Origin: a virus
IMG/VR virus record: IMGVR_UViG_3300028557_000041
Coordinates: 1 to 64,000 of that record
Direction: 5' to 3' (one strand)
DNA: 64,000 nucleotides
Positions 29,516 through 39,105 of the stretch are shown here, in pieces. The notes under the pieces are model-generated. The model was not told the DNA's origin, ran no database searches, and saw only the letters and a program-made list of their open reading frames with translations. The position numbers were made by a program, and so were the translations under genes. Numbering within the stretch: the stretch's first letter is position 1; each line of letters starts with the position of its first letter.

Positions 29516-30859
29516 ATGGCAGGTATTCTATATCCTAAGGACTATGCTCTAGTCAATTTATTGTTGGTCAATTCCGTACAAAATATGGATTTGAAAAACA
29601 TCATGGTTGAACTGTCATACCATGAAGATATATTCAACAACACGGCATCAGGTTATGTAATGGTTGCTGATTCTATGGGATACATTGAATTACTCAGTAT
29701 GAATGGTACTGAATTTTTAAAAATGACTTTTGCTAAAGTTAATGGCCAATCTGAGGTTGATAAAACATTTAGAGTATATAAAGTTGATAAGAGAAAATTA
29801 GAAAACAATATGTACACCGAGTCATATTGTTTGTATTTTTGTTCTGAAGAAATGTTAATGTCTGAACAGTATAAAATATGTAAATCTTATCCACAATCTA
29901 CCATATCAGATAATGTGTATGATATACTTAGTTATGAATTAGGCATATCTGATGATAAAATGGAGATAGATGAAACGTATGGTGTGTATGATTTTGTTGT
30001 GCCTACTTTAAAACCATTTGATGCAATCAATTGGATGTCAAATTATGCTCGACCATCTGCAGGTGTTCCTGGTGCTGACATGGTATTTTTTGAAAACAAA
30101 CATGGATTCAACTTTAAGTCATTACAAAAGTTAATGACTCAACCACCATATTATAATTATAGTTACAATCCAAAAAATACTGATGAAAAGAACATGCACA
30201 GTAATGTTTACAACGTTACAACATATGAAATATTAAATTCGTTTGATACATTACATGGTATAAACTCTGGTGTGTTTGCAAATCATTTGTTGTCTATTGA
30301 TGTTTTAACTAGACGATTAAAAACTACAGAGTTTGATTATATGGCTTATGAAAAAAAATCAAAATCTTTAAATAGATCACCAATTATAAATGATTATTCA
30401 AACATATATGGTGACAAATTAACAGATACTTCAAAAGCTGTATATAAATTAGCATTTTCTAATTTTAATCAAAAAATTGTAGAATATATAGAAAAAGAAG
30501 GACGTGATCCTGAAGATGAAGAAGTTGAAGGTGGCACAGTAGATTCGCCAGCTGTTGGTGCTGATATTTTTGCTGAAACTTTTATACCATATAGAACAGC
30601 ACAACTATCATTAACAAACTATATCAGAATAAAAATATCTGTGCCTGGAGATCCTGCATTGACTGTTGGTCAAACTTTGAATTTTTCTTTATTATCTTTG
30701 ACACCAGAATCAAAAACACCTGATGCATATTATTCTGGCAAATACTTAATTACAGCAGTAAGACATATGATTACAATGAATGAATATAAAACTGTATTAG
30801 AATTGGCAAAAGATAGTGTACCTACAAAGTATGCTTCTGCTACAGGTACTTTGGAATGA
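29516..30859 (+). CDS. 27: gp27-like baseplate hub protein, 447 aa
   Basis: Order and content fit a gp27-type hub: N-terminal domain (VNLLLVNSVQNMDLKNIM), YEDIFNN-like strand, FRVYKVDKRK, and a late tail-hub domain ending in ITAVRHMITMNEYKTVLELA. An acidic loop lies near residue 330-345. It carries the gp5-like spike that follows. Confidence 0.75.
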   Translation: MAGILYPKDYALVNLLLVNSVQNMDLKNIMVELSYHEDIFNNTASGYVMVADSMGYIELLSMNGTEFLKMTFAKVNGQSEVDKTFRVYKVDKRKLENNMYTESYCLYFCSEEMLMSEQYKICKSYPQSTISDNVYDILSYELGISDDKMEIDETYGVYDFVVPTLKPFDAINWMSNYARPSAGVPGADMVFFENKHGFNFKSLQKLMTQPPYYNYSYNPKNTDEKNMHSNVYNVTTYEILNSFDTLHGINSGVFANHLLSIDVLTRRLKTTEFDYMAYEKKSKSLNRSPIINDYSNIYGDKLTDTSKAVYKLAFSNFNQKIVEYIEKEGRDPEDEEVEGGTVDSPAVGADIFAETFIPYRTAQLSLTNYIRIKISVPGDPALTVGQTLNFSLLSLTPESKTPDAYYSGKYLITAVRHMITMNEYKTVLELAKDSVPTKYASATGTLE

Positions 30860-30866
30860 GGATGAA

Positions 30867-31325
30867 ATGACAAAAGCGGTTAATAACTTTGCTGGATTAA
30901 ATGGTTTTGTTTGGTGGGTTGGTGCAGTAGAAAACCGAGTAGATCCATTGGGTTTGGGTCGTTGTCAAGTTAGAATATTTGGTTGGTATGGTAAAGAAAT
31001 ACCAACAAAAGAATTGCCTTGGGCTCAAGCTGTATATCCAATCAATCACTCAAAACATTTTTCGGCACCAATGTTAGGCGATTGGATATTAGGATTCTTT
31101 ATGGACGGAGAAAGTGGCCAATTTCCTTGTATGTTAGGTGTTATGCCTGGAACTTGGCAAGATCCAGATAGTTACAAGTTTGAACAGTCAGAAGATCCAG
31201 ATATGACTGATACAGAAAAAGACCAATATAGTGATCCAGAAGAATTAGAAGGTTCAGATCCAAATGAAGTTACAGATTCTTATAATGCAGAGCCAACAGA
31301 TACACCTGAAGAACCAGAAGAATAA
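30867..31325 (+). CDS. 5: gp5-like OB-fold domain protein, 152 aa
   Basis: FVWWVGAVENRVDPLGLGRCQ and RIFGWYG match the T4 gp5 N-terminal OB domain (GFVWFIGVVEDR type). The lysozyme and beta-helix parts are missing; the tail is instead acidic and Pro/Asp-rich. ATG 30867 preferred over the in-frame start at 30816, which overlaps gp27. The spike is a separate gene at 32089. Confidence 0.8.
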   Translation: MTKAVNNFAGLNGFVWWVGAVENRVDPLGLGRCQVRIFGWYGKEIPTKELPWAQAVYPINHSKHFSAPMLGDWILGFFMDGESGQFPCMLGVMPGTWQDPDSYKFEQSEDPDMTDTEKDQYSDPEELEGSDPNEVTDSYNAEPTDTPEEPEE

Positions 31326-31336
31326 AAGGAGATAAA

Positions 31337-32080
31337 ATGCCAGTATTAGCAGAAATTGAATATGATGAGAGTAAATACAATAGTGTTGTGGAAACTAATC
31401 CACCAAAGCCTTTATGGGTTGGTGATCGTTTGGATGTTCCTGGTCGGCCGACAACACCGGAATTGTCCAGAGGTCATAGAAACGGCACAGTAGTTTCTTT
31501 TACAAACTATCATACGATGTCTATTGATGATCCTAAAGTTACATTACCACAATATGTAAGAACTCAACACACAGCGGTAAGAAACACAGTTCGAACTAAA
31601 AGGGACAGCACCGAAAGTAAACAGTTAAATGAATCAAAAAGCGGTGCCATCAACACACAATTAAGTGAAGCAATTAAATGGGTTCGAGCCAAATTAAAAC
31701 TAATAAATAAACTGTTAAAAACGATTGATAACTTCTTTAAAATGTTGGCAACAGTTGCCATGAAAATTAATCAAATCATAGCTTTTATTAAAGCGTTACC
31801 TGTTACTATTGTTCTTTTGATGGCCAAAATATTAGCTAAACTGATTTCAGCAGGCAAAGCAGCCGCTTCAGCTTCTGTTAGTAAAATTGGTGGTAGTGGT
31901 TCAAACAAAAGTTCTGGTTCTGAACTTGGTGGTTTATTGAAACAAACAAAACAAACATTAACTAGTGCTGCTTCAGTAGCTAGTAGTGCTTTATTATTAG
32001 GAACAAGTGTTGCTTTATTAGCCTCTACATTTTCTGGCTCGGGACCAACGAGTAAGAAAAAAGCTAAAAAAATACTATAA
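31337..32080 (+). CDS. Putative baseplate protein with central hydrophobic segments, 247 aa
   Basis: A polar first third is followed by helical hydrophobic sequence (INQIIAFIKALPVTIVLLMAK) and an Ala/Ser region with a basic end (SKKKAKKIL). Encoded between the two gp5 parts, so a tail-tip role is inferred. No family recognised. Confidence 0.6.
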   Translation: MPVLAEIEYDESKYNSVVETNPPKPLWVGDRLDVPGRPTTPELSRGHRNGTVVSFTNYHTMSIDDPKVTLPQYVRTQHTAVRNTVRTKRDSTESKQLNESKSGAINTQLSEAIKWVRAKLKLINKLLKTIDNFFKMLATVAMKINQIIAFIKALPVTIVLLMAKILAKLISAGKAAASASVSKIGGSGSNKSSGSELGGLLKQTKQTLTSAASVASSALLLGTSVALLASTFSGSGPTSKKKAKKIL

Positions 32081-32088
32081 GGTAAGTC

Positions 32089-32901
32089 ATGGCAGAACAA
32101 GCGAATAACACTAGTATTTGGTATACACAGCATGATGTAAGACCAGGAAAATATCCGTATGTGAATATGACACAAACGGAATCTGGTCACATACAAATGA
32201 TGGACGATACACCAGAGAACGAGAGAATTCGAACTCAACATAGAACAGGAACATTTTATGAAATGTTACCTGACGGTTCCACAGAACACATTGTTTTGGG
32301 AGATGGTTTCTCTGTTTATATGAGGGACAGAAATATTGTTGTCAAAGGTACTTGTAACATAGAAATTTATGGTGATTCTAAACTTCATGTTGTTGGTGAT
32401 TGTTATTCACAAATTGATGGTAAATTATATTCACAGGTTGCTGGTGATGTTAAAATTAATTCGGATGGTAACATTGATATAGTTGCTGCAAAAGAAATTA
32501 ATATAGACGCTGGGGGTGAAAATGGAGATATAACATTCTCTTGTGAAAATGCTCTGACAATCAAAGGAGATTTGGCTGTATCAGGTAGTATAACCAGTGG
32601 TGGTTCTGTTAATGCAACAACAAACTTGACTTGTGGTTACAAAGTATTCTCACAAGGCGGAATAGATTCAATTGGCGGTGTGAATGTTGGATTCACAGTA
32701 CCTGGCTATGAAAATCCTGCAGGTAAAGTTGTTGCCAACGATTCAGTATTATCACCAATGGTAACAGGAACAAATACTGTTCAAGGTGGTGTAGTAAAAG
32801 ATTCTCAAGGATCAATGCAAACAACTCGAGCAAAATTCAATGGCCATAACCACAGTGCACCAAAAGGCGCAACTTCTCCACCTAATCAAAGAATGCCATA
32901 A
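32089..32901 (+). CDS. gp5-like C-terminal spike (beta-helix), 270 aa
   Basis: Long stretch of short strand repeats with Gly/Asp turns (YGDSKLHVVGDCYSQIDGKL, VAGDVKINSDGNIDIVA), the pattern of intertwined beta-helix spikes. The terminal FNGHNHSAPKG carries an H-x-H tip like iron-binding spike apices. It would form the membrane-piercing needle on gp27. Confidence 0.8.
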   Translation: MAEQANNTSIWYTQHDVRPGKYPYVNMTQTESGHIQMMDDTPENERIRTQHRTGTFYEMLPDGSTEHIVLGDGFSVYMRDRNIVVKGTCNIEIYGDSKLHVVGDCYSQIDGKLYSQVAGDVKINSDGNIDIVAAKEINIDAGGENGDITFSCENALTIKGDLAVSGSITSGGSVNATTNLTCGYKVFSQGGIDSIGGVNVGFTVPGYENPAGKVVANDSVLSPMVTGTNTVQGGVVKDSQGSMQTTRAKFNGHNHSAPKGATSPPNQRMP

Positions 32902-32904
32902 TAA

Positions 32905-33783
32905 ATGACATCACTATTTGATAGATTACAATTTAATTTTGATCAAACCAAATTTGGTGCCGGCACAACTTTGTCTGAAGAATCTGTAAATACTATTTCA
33001 GACGCAGCAACAGATATTGAGTTATCAGATTGGCAACTTAATGATTTGGCGAATAACAATGTAATCACAACAAAATATTTTATTAATCCTGTCGCCAATG
33101 TTTGTGATAATTTTGGTGCCAATCTTTCAAATTTAATAACATCCATATCAACATTATCTGTAATTGATAGTGATTCTTTAGCTTTATTAAATTCTTCATT
33201 TAATTGTATGATTCAAATTGATAGATTTAAATCTCATACAGATAACGTTTCTGGTGTTGCTGAAACAACTGCTTCTAATACTATTCCTTGTTATTCAACA
33301 GCCATAGACACCGGTCAAATGTTATTAACAATATTAAATAAAACTGATGGTATGGCCAATAGTTTACCTGCTATGGGATCATTTACAAGTATTTTTATAG
33401 AACCAGAACTAAATGCAAATAATGTATCGTTAGGCAGTAATTGCCAGATTTATATTAATTCTGTAAGCAGCAACACCACAAACTTATCATCTTCGGCAAT
33501 CACATCTATTAAAAATGTGGTTGATAATTTAAATGGTTTTCTTTATACCAGATGGTCACATGATTGGACTTTTTATGGAAACTCAGTAAGCCTTTTAAAT
33601 GATTACTTTAAAATAGACAATTTAAACAATATAGGCTCAACTCAGTCATATTTAATTGACAATTACATAGGCACAGAAACGATTAAAACCGATATTGCAA
33701 ATAATAATGTTGTAATACCTGTCACAGAACCTCCTGTAGTTGTTCCTCCACCTTCATATTTTGAATATTTTAATCAATTTTAA
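32905..33783 (+). CDS. Virion-associated hypothetical protein, 292 aa
   Basis: Ser/Thr/Asn-rich throughout, with few charged residues; ends in a Pro-rich segment (TEPPVVVPPPSYFEYF). Position between the spike and gp25 indicates a baseplate or tail part. No homologue recognised. Confidence 0.6.
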   Translation: MTSLFDRLQFNFDQTKFGAGTTLSEESVNTISDAATDIELSDWQLNDLANNNVITTKYFINPVANVCDNFGANLSNLITSISTLSVIDSDSLALLNSSFNCMIQIDRFKSHTDNVSGVAETTASNTIPCYSTAIDTGQMLLTILNKTDGMANSLPAMGSFTSIFIEPELNANNVSLGSNCQIYINSVSSNTTNLSSSAITSIKNVVDNLNGFLYTRWSHDWTFYGNSVSLLNDYFKIDNLNNIGSTQSYLIDNYIGTETIKTDIANNNVVIPVTEPPVVVPPPSYFEYFNQF

Positions 33784-33798
33784 CGACATAAATATTAA

Positions 33799-34191
33799 AT
33801 GGCAACAATTAAAAAACTATATTCTGACTTGGATCTGACTTTCAGAAGGCTACCCGTGTCCAATGACGTAGCTTTAAGTTTTGATGAGCAAGCAGTCATT
33901 CGTTCGGTTAGAAATTTGTTATTGACTAATTTTTATGAAAGATTGTTTCAACCTACTTTAGGTTCAAACATCGATACATTATTATTTGAACCAATCACAG
34001 TTTTAACTGCTGGATTAATCAAAGCAGAAATTAGAAACGTGATTAATAATTTTGAACCGAGGGTTACTATACAAGACATTGTTGTGGATCCTTCACCGGA
34101 TAGAAATGCTTTTAAAGTTACTTTAACTTTTCTTATAGGAAACAATACTTTGCCGACTGCAGTTAATCTACTTCTTGAAAGGTCAAGATAA
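33799..34191 (+). CDS. 25: gp25 baseplate wedge, lysozyme-like fold, 130 aa
   Basis: RSVRNLLLTNFYERLFQP and LGSNIDTLLFEPI are the gp25 hallmark, and FEPRVTIQDIVV follows. Length equals T4 gp25 (132 aa). gp25 anchors the sheath to the wedge. Its TAA ends on the A of gp6 ATG. Confidence 0.95.
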   Translation: MATIKKLYSDLDLTFRRLPVSNDVALSFDEQAVIRSVRNLLLTNFYERLFQPTLGSNIDTLLFEPITVLTAGLIKAEIRNVINNFEPRVTIQDIVVDPSPDRNAFKVTLTFLIGNNTLPTAVNLLLERSR

Positions 34192-36272
34192 TGGCAACAG
34201 CCAATTCTAATATACAAATTGCTGATTTAGATTTCAGTAATATTAAAAGAAACTTTATACAGTTTCTTCAATCACAAGATACACTCAAAGACTATAATTT
34301 TGAGGGTTCAACAATGTCCGTCTTGTTGGACATATTAGCCTATAATACACACTACAATTCATTCTATTTGAATATGGTGGCCAATGAAATGTTCTTGGAT
34401 AGTGCACTACAGAGAGGTTCCGTTGTTTCTCACGCCAAACTGTTAAACTATGTGCCAAGGTCTTCCGTAGCACCCGCAGCATTTGTTAATATAAATTTTA
34501 ATGGTGTTGCAAATAGTTCTTTTACTTTACCAAAATTTACCAACTTTTTGTCTGAGGCAATTAATGGTGTAAACTATAATTTTGTAACGACCGATGCATC
34601 TACTGTGGCGGTATCAAGCAACACTGCGTCTTTTACAAATGTTGAATTGAAACAAGGTACGCCTATTACACACCGATATACAGTCAACAGAACTACCAAT
34701 CCAAAGAAAAAATTTGAATTAACAAACACTTTGATTGACACTACAACATTAAAAGTTATGGTTCAACAGAGTAGTGGTAATACTTCTTATGATGTTTATC
34801 AATCAGCTGAAAATTATTTGACACTCGATAAAGAATCTAAAGTTTATTTTTTACAAGAGTTAAACAATGGAAACTATGAAATTTCTTTTGGTGATGACAT
34901 TTTAGGAAAAGAGCTGAGTGATGGTAACATTGTTACAGTATCTTATATTGCTACAGATGGTAACAGAGCCACAGGTGCAAACAACTTCTTATTAATGGAT
35001 CGTGTTCTTGGTTACACATCAGTTTCAATTCAACCGAGAGTAAAAGCTTCTCAAGGATCATCTAAAGAAACTATAGAATCAATCAAATATCAATCTGTTA
35101 AATCGTATTCTGCACAAAACAGAGCGGTTTCTAAGAATGATTATATTTCAGCAATTCAACAAAATAGTTTAGGTTTTTCTTTTGATGCGGTCAATGTTTG
35201 GGGCGGAGAAGAAAACGATCCACCAGTTTACGGCCAAGTGTTTATTTCTTTGAAACCAACAGGTGGTTACAGTTTAACTCAAGTTCAAAAACAAAAGATT
35301 GCAGACGATGTTATTAAACCTATTAGTGTGTTGACTGTTACGCCTACAATTGTTGATCCTGATTACACATACATCAAATTGGATGTCAATGTTTATTATG
35401 ATCCAACAAAAACATCATTGTCTGCTTCAGAGATGCAAAATGGTGTAAGAAATGCCATAGCGGCATTTGGTAGAAGGACACTTAACACATTTAACTCAAC
35501 TTTTAGTAGTTATGAATTATTGACAACCATTCAATCTTTTAATAATGCAGTAATTACCAGTGATTATAAAATAAAACTACAAAAGAAATTTTATCCAAGC
35601 CTTTCAACACCAACAACATATAAATTATATTATAATGTTCCTTTACAAAGAGGTTTGTTTCAATCCGGTACAAGCAGTTCACCAACGTTACAATATATTG
35701 ACCCAGCAAATCCACAAAGAACAATCAATAATGTGTACATTGATGAAGTTCCTGTGGCCACATATGGTGTCGAATCGATTTCTGTTATTAATCCTGGTTA
35801 TGGTTATCAGTATGCACCAAAAATTGATATTCTAGGTGATGGATCTGGTGCAACAGCAACCGCTGTGTTAGCTAGTGGAAGTATTAAGAATGTTGTAATT
35901 ACAAATACCGGTAACAATTACACAAGTGCAATTGCAGCAGTAACTCCTCAACCAGGCGATACTACGGGCCAATTAGCGGCATTAGTTGTTAATTTGGAAG
36001 GCAAATATGGTACACTAAGAACATATTATAACAACAATAACAACGCTAAAACTGTTTTAAGTGATAACATTGGAAATATTGAATATGATAATGGTGTCAT
36101 CACTCTGGATGCTTTTAGTCCCGTTAGTGTAAACAATGAATTTGGTTTATTGACAGTCACAGCAACACCAACAGTTTCAACAATATCTTCATCTTACAAT
36201 AGAATTATTACAATTGATGAATATGATGCAAACGCTATCACCGTCAATGTTATACCTAGAACAAACTTTTAA
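34191..36272 (+). CDS. 6: gp6 baseplate wedge, 693 aa
   Basis: N-terminal FIQFLQSQDTLKDYNFEGST and ILAYNTHYNSFYLNMVANEM are diagnostic for T4 gp6. The central region holds baseplate_J-like KNDYISAIQQ. Length is near T4 gp6 (660 aa). A wedge linker to gp25/gp53/gp7. Confidence 0.95.
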   Translation: MATANSNIQIADLDFSNIKRNFIQFLQSQDTLKDYNFEGSTMSVLLDILAYNTHYNSFYLNMVANEMFLDSALQRGSVVSHAKLLNYVPRSSVAPAAFVNINFNGVANSSFTLPKFTNFLSEAINGVNYNFVTTDASTVAVSSNTASFTNVELKQGTPITHRYTVNRTTNPKKKFELTNTLIDTTTLKVMVQQSSGNTSYDVYQSAENYLTLDKESKVYFLQELNNGNYEISFGDDILGKELSDGNIVTVSYIATDGNRATGANNFLLMDRVLGYTSVSIQPRVKASQGSSKETIESIKYQSVKSYSAQNRAVSKNDYISAIQQNSLGFSFDAVNVWGGEENDPPVYGQVFISLKPTGGYSLTQVQKQKIADDVIKPISVLTVTPTIVDPDYTYIKLDVNVYYDPTKTSLSASEMQNGVRNAIAAFGRRTLNTFNSTFSSYELLTTIQSFNNAVITSDYKIKLQKKFYPSLSTPTTYKLYYNVPLQRGLFQSGTSSSPTLQYIDPANPQRTINNVYIDEVPVATYGVESISVINPGYGYQYAPKIDILGDGSGATATAVLASGSIKNVVITNTGNNYTSAIAAVTPQPGDTTGQLAALVVNLEGKYGTLRTYYNNNNNAKTVLSDNIGNIEYDNGVITLDAFSPVSVNNEFGLLTVTATPTVSTISSSYNRIITIDEYDANAITVNVIPRTNF

Positions 36273-39100
36273 TGATTCCAGATAACACAAAAACTTCTTT
36301 ATTAATACCGTATCAACTTCCTGCATATATTCGGGACGATCCCGCATATGCTAATTTTGTATTGTTCCTACAAGCATATTATGAATGGATGGAACAAGAA
36401 GGTGGTGTTACAAATCGTTCAAAAAATATATTAAACTACACAGATATTGATAATACAACATCAGAATTCATTGATTACTTTGTCAATGATTTTTTACCTT
36501 TCTTTCCAAAAGATTTATTAATTGATAAAGCTCGAGCAGTAAAATATGCTAAACAGTTTTATCAAGCAAAAGGCACTCCAGCTTCTTATAAATTCTTGTT
36601 TAAGATTTTATACAATTCTGATTTTGATGTATATTACACAAAAGAATCTGTATTAAGAGCTTCTGCTGGTAGTTGGTACGTTGCAAAAAGTCTTAAACTT
36701 GCATCACTTAATGATAATTTATTGAATATTAAACAATATAGATTATTAGGTGAAATTTCTAGAGCAATTGCCACAATAGAAAATTCTGTCGTGGCAGGAA
36801 ACAAAACTGAAGTGTTTCTTTCCAACATTCAAAGATTATTTGAATCTGGAGAATTTGTTCGTGTAGTTGATGCAAACAATCAAGATGTTTTATTTGGTGG
36901 TCAACCATTAAGAGCTAAGATTGTTGGTCAAATTAGTAGTATAATAATTAATCCAAATGCTCGTGGTTTATTTTATGAACCAGGTGATCCAGTAGTTGTT
37001 TATGGTGGTCTGAATGAAGATGTTTTATTTCCAGTTGGTGCCAATGCAGAAGTAGAAACTGTAACAACAGGATCAATACAATCAATCAATGTTATTGATG
37101 GTGGTTTTGGTTACACTTTAGAATCTCCTATTACTATTACACCTACTGGTGGTGCATCTGCTGCGGTGGCTTCTTTAGATCCAACTAAAGCTTCACAAGT
37201 TTTAATTGCAAACAATGCTATTGCAACCAAATCAGGAATTCAAATTGGTGTACCAAATTATGGATTCAAAAGTTATACCACAAATATACAGTCAACAATA
37301 TACAACTCTTTAGATTTTCAAACAGTTACAGTTAGCCCCATTTCTTCTGTTTTAGTTACTAATGGTGGCGGAGGTTTTTCTTCACCACCAGACATCACGA
37401 CAAAAGCATTGTATCTTACAAACAATAGTGATCCTGTTACATCAAATAATTATAGTGATTTAAAATTTTTAGGTATTCTTGCTTCAATGACAATTCAAAA
37501 TGCTGGTAGAGGTTATCAAGCAAATGACAGAATCGTATTTTCGGGTGGTTCTGGTTATGGTGCATATGCCAATGTGATTACTGTTGCTGCTAATGGTGCC
37601 ATCACTAATGTTGCTTATGTTTATGGTGAACAACTTTATCCAAAAGGTGGTCTTGGGTATAGATTAACTGCATTACCAACTTTAAGTGTTGTATCAGCAA
37701 ATGCAAATGCAGCCAATGCTTTGATAACTGTTTCTGGTATTTTAGGTGATGGTGCAGTATTTGAGGCTAACACAACCAGTATTGGTGCTGTGTCTAAAAT
37801 TAAACTAAACAGTAATGGTGAAGATTATGTTTCAACACCAATCATTTCGTTAAAAGTCCAAGACATTGCTGTATCAAATGTAAGTATTTTAAATATTCCA
37901 CAAAAAGGTGATGTAGCTTATCAAGGAAGCAACGTTGCAACTGCTTTTTATTCTGCATTAGTTGAATCTATTTCACTTTTAGCACCAGATGCAAATCCTG
38001 CTAATACTTTGTATAATTTGAGAGTCTTCAATTATTCTGGTTCAGCAAACACAAAACAAAATATTAAAGTTGGCACAGAAGATCAAAATATTAATTTGAG
38101 AATGGCTAACGTAGCTTATAATTCGGGTTATAATTCAAGTGGTATTAAAACATATGGTAATGGTCGTGCAAGAGCAAACACAAGATTTTTAAATGGTCTC
38201 GTTTTTAGTCAAGGACAATATCTTGATAAAAAAGGTCAGTTAAGTTCTTTTGACGTATTACAAAGTGAAAACTTCAACAATTACACCTACCAAATTACTG
38301 TAGAAAAAGAGATAGCAAAATACAGAGAAACACTATTAGGACTTCTACATCCAGCCGGAATGAAAGTTTTGGGTAGGTATGCTCTAAGAGCAAATTCTAA
38401 TTTTACCGTTACAGAAGAAACATTACTCTTTACAGGTAGACCAATTGCTAATTATACTGGAGAACCATCTTTAGCCACTATAGTTACTGATTTTAATAAC
38501 CGAAGCAATAATATCATAACGTTCTCAGATTTGGTTGGTGCAAACATTGCAGAATTCATATTCTCGACCGGTGATAATTTATCGGTTAAGTCAAATTCTG
38601 TGGTCGAATTGACACCATCAAATGGTCCAAATGTACGTTCCGAGGTAATTCATGTAGATTATACATCAAATACCGTTTACCTTAAAGATAATGTTTTATT
38701 AACTTATGCAAATGTCGCCTATGTTTCTGGAAATGTCAATTCAAACACGATAAATATACGAACCTTGACTGGTTCTTACGATATAGTTAATAATGGAAAT
38801 TATAGTAATACTAGAAACAAACTAGAAGATATCGTATTCTCAGGTGATACCATAAGAATTAACAATGCCAACAATGATACGATTCAAGTTTCCAATGTTA
38901 ATTATGGAACCGGTGTAATCACATTGTCTGGTACTTTGACTGGAAATGCAAGTAATGTCTTATTGTCTGTCAAAAGAACTTTATCAACCAGAGCAATTCG
39001 AATATTTGGACCTGTTGGAATTCAGTTCTATCCAGAACTCACAACAGAAGATGGACAATCTTTAATAACGGAAGATGATCGATTAATCATATTAGGGTAA
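36272..39100 (+). CDS. 7: gp7-like baseplate wedge/virion structural protein, 942 aa
   Basis: N-terminal SLLIPYQLPAYIRDDPAYAN and FYQAKGTPASYKFLFKILYN are shared among T4-like aquatic phages. Later parts contain repeated GGGFSSPPD, GRGYQANDRIVFSG and INVIDGGFGYTLESP-type motifs. It follows gp6 directly, where T4 has gp7 (1032 aa). gp7 naming rests on synteny and size. Confidence 0.6.
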   Translation: MIPDNTKTSLLIPYQLPAYIRDDPAYANFVLFLQAYYEWMEQEGGVTNRSKNILNYTDIDNTTSEFIDYFVNDFLPFFPKDLLIDKARAVKYAKQFYQAKGTPASYKFLFKILYNSDFDVYYTKESVLRASAGSWYVAKSLKLASLNDNLLNIKQYRLLGEISRAIATIENSVVAGNKTEVFLSNIQRLFESGEFVRVVDANNQDVLFGGQPLRAKIVGQISSIIINPNARGLFYEPGDPVVVYGGLNEDVLFPVGANAEVETVTTGSIQSINVIDGGFGYTLESPITITPTGGASAAVASLDPTKASQVLIANNAIATKSGIQIGVPNYGFKSYTTNIQSTIYNSLDFQTVTVSPISSVLVTNGGGGFSSPPDITTKALYLTNNSDPVTSNNYSDLKFLGILASMTIQNAGRGYQANDRIVFSGGSGYGAYANVITVAANGAITNVAYVYGEQLYPKGGLGYRLTALPTLSVVSANANAANALITVSGILGDGAVFEANTTSIGAVSKIKLNSNGEDYVSTPIISLKVQDIAVSNVSILNIPQKGDVAYQGSNVATAFYSALVESISLLAPDANPANTLYNLRVFNYSGSANTKQNIKVGTEDQNINLRMANVAYNSGYNSSGIKTYGNGRARANTRFLNGLVFSQGQYLDKKGQLSSFDVLQSENFNNYTYQITVEKEIAKYRETLLGLLHPAGMKVLGRYALRANSNFTVTEETLLFTGRPIANYTGEPSLATIVTDFNNRSNNIITFSDLVGANIAEFIFSTGDNLSVKSNSVVELTPSNGPNVRSEVIHVDYTSNTVYLKDNVLLTYANVAYVSGNVNSNTINIRTLTGSYDIVNNGNYSNTRNKLEDIVFSGDTIRINNANNDTIQVSNVNYGTGVITLSGTLTGNASNVLLSVKRTLSTRAIRIFGPVGIQFYPELTTEDGQSLITEDDRLIILG

Positions 39101-39105
39101 TATAA

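Noticed and set aside
31771-32241. 156-aa minus-strand open frame
   Set aside because: Antisense to two plus-strand baseplate genes with good starts; no ribosome site.
33787-33794. CATAAATA before gp25 as a late promoter
   Set aside because: Only 4 bp before the ATG; transcription would start at or after the start codon.
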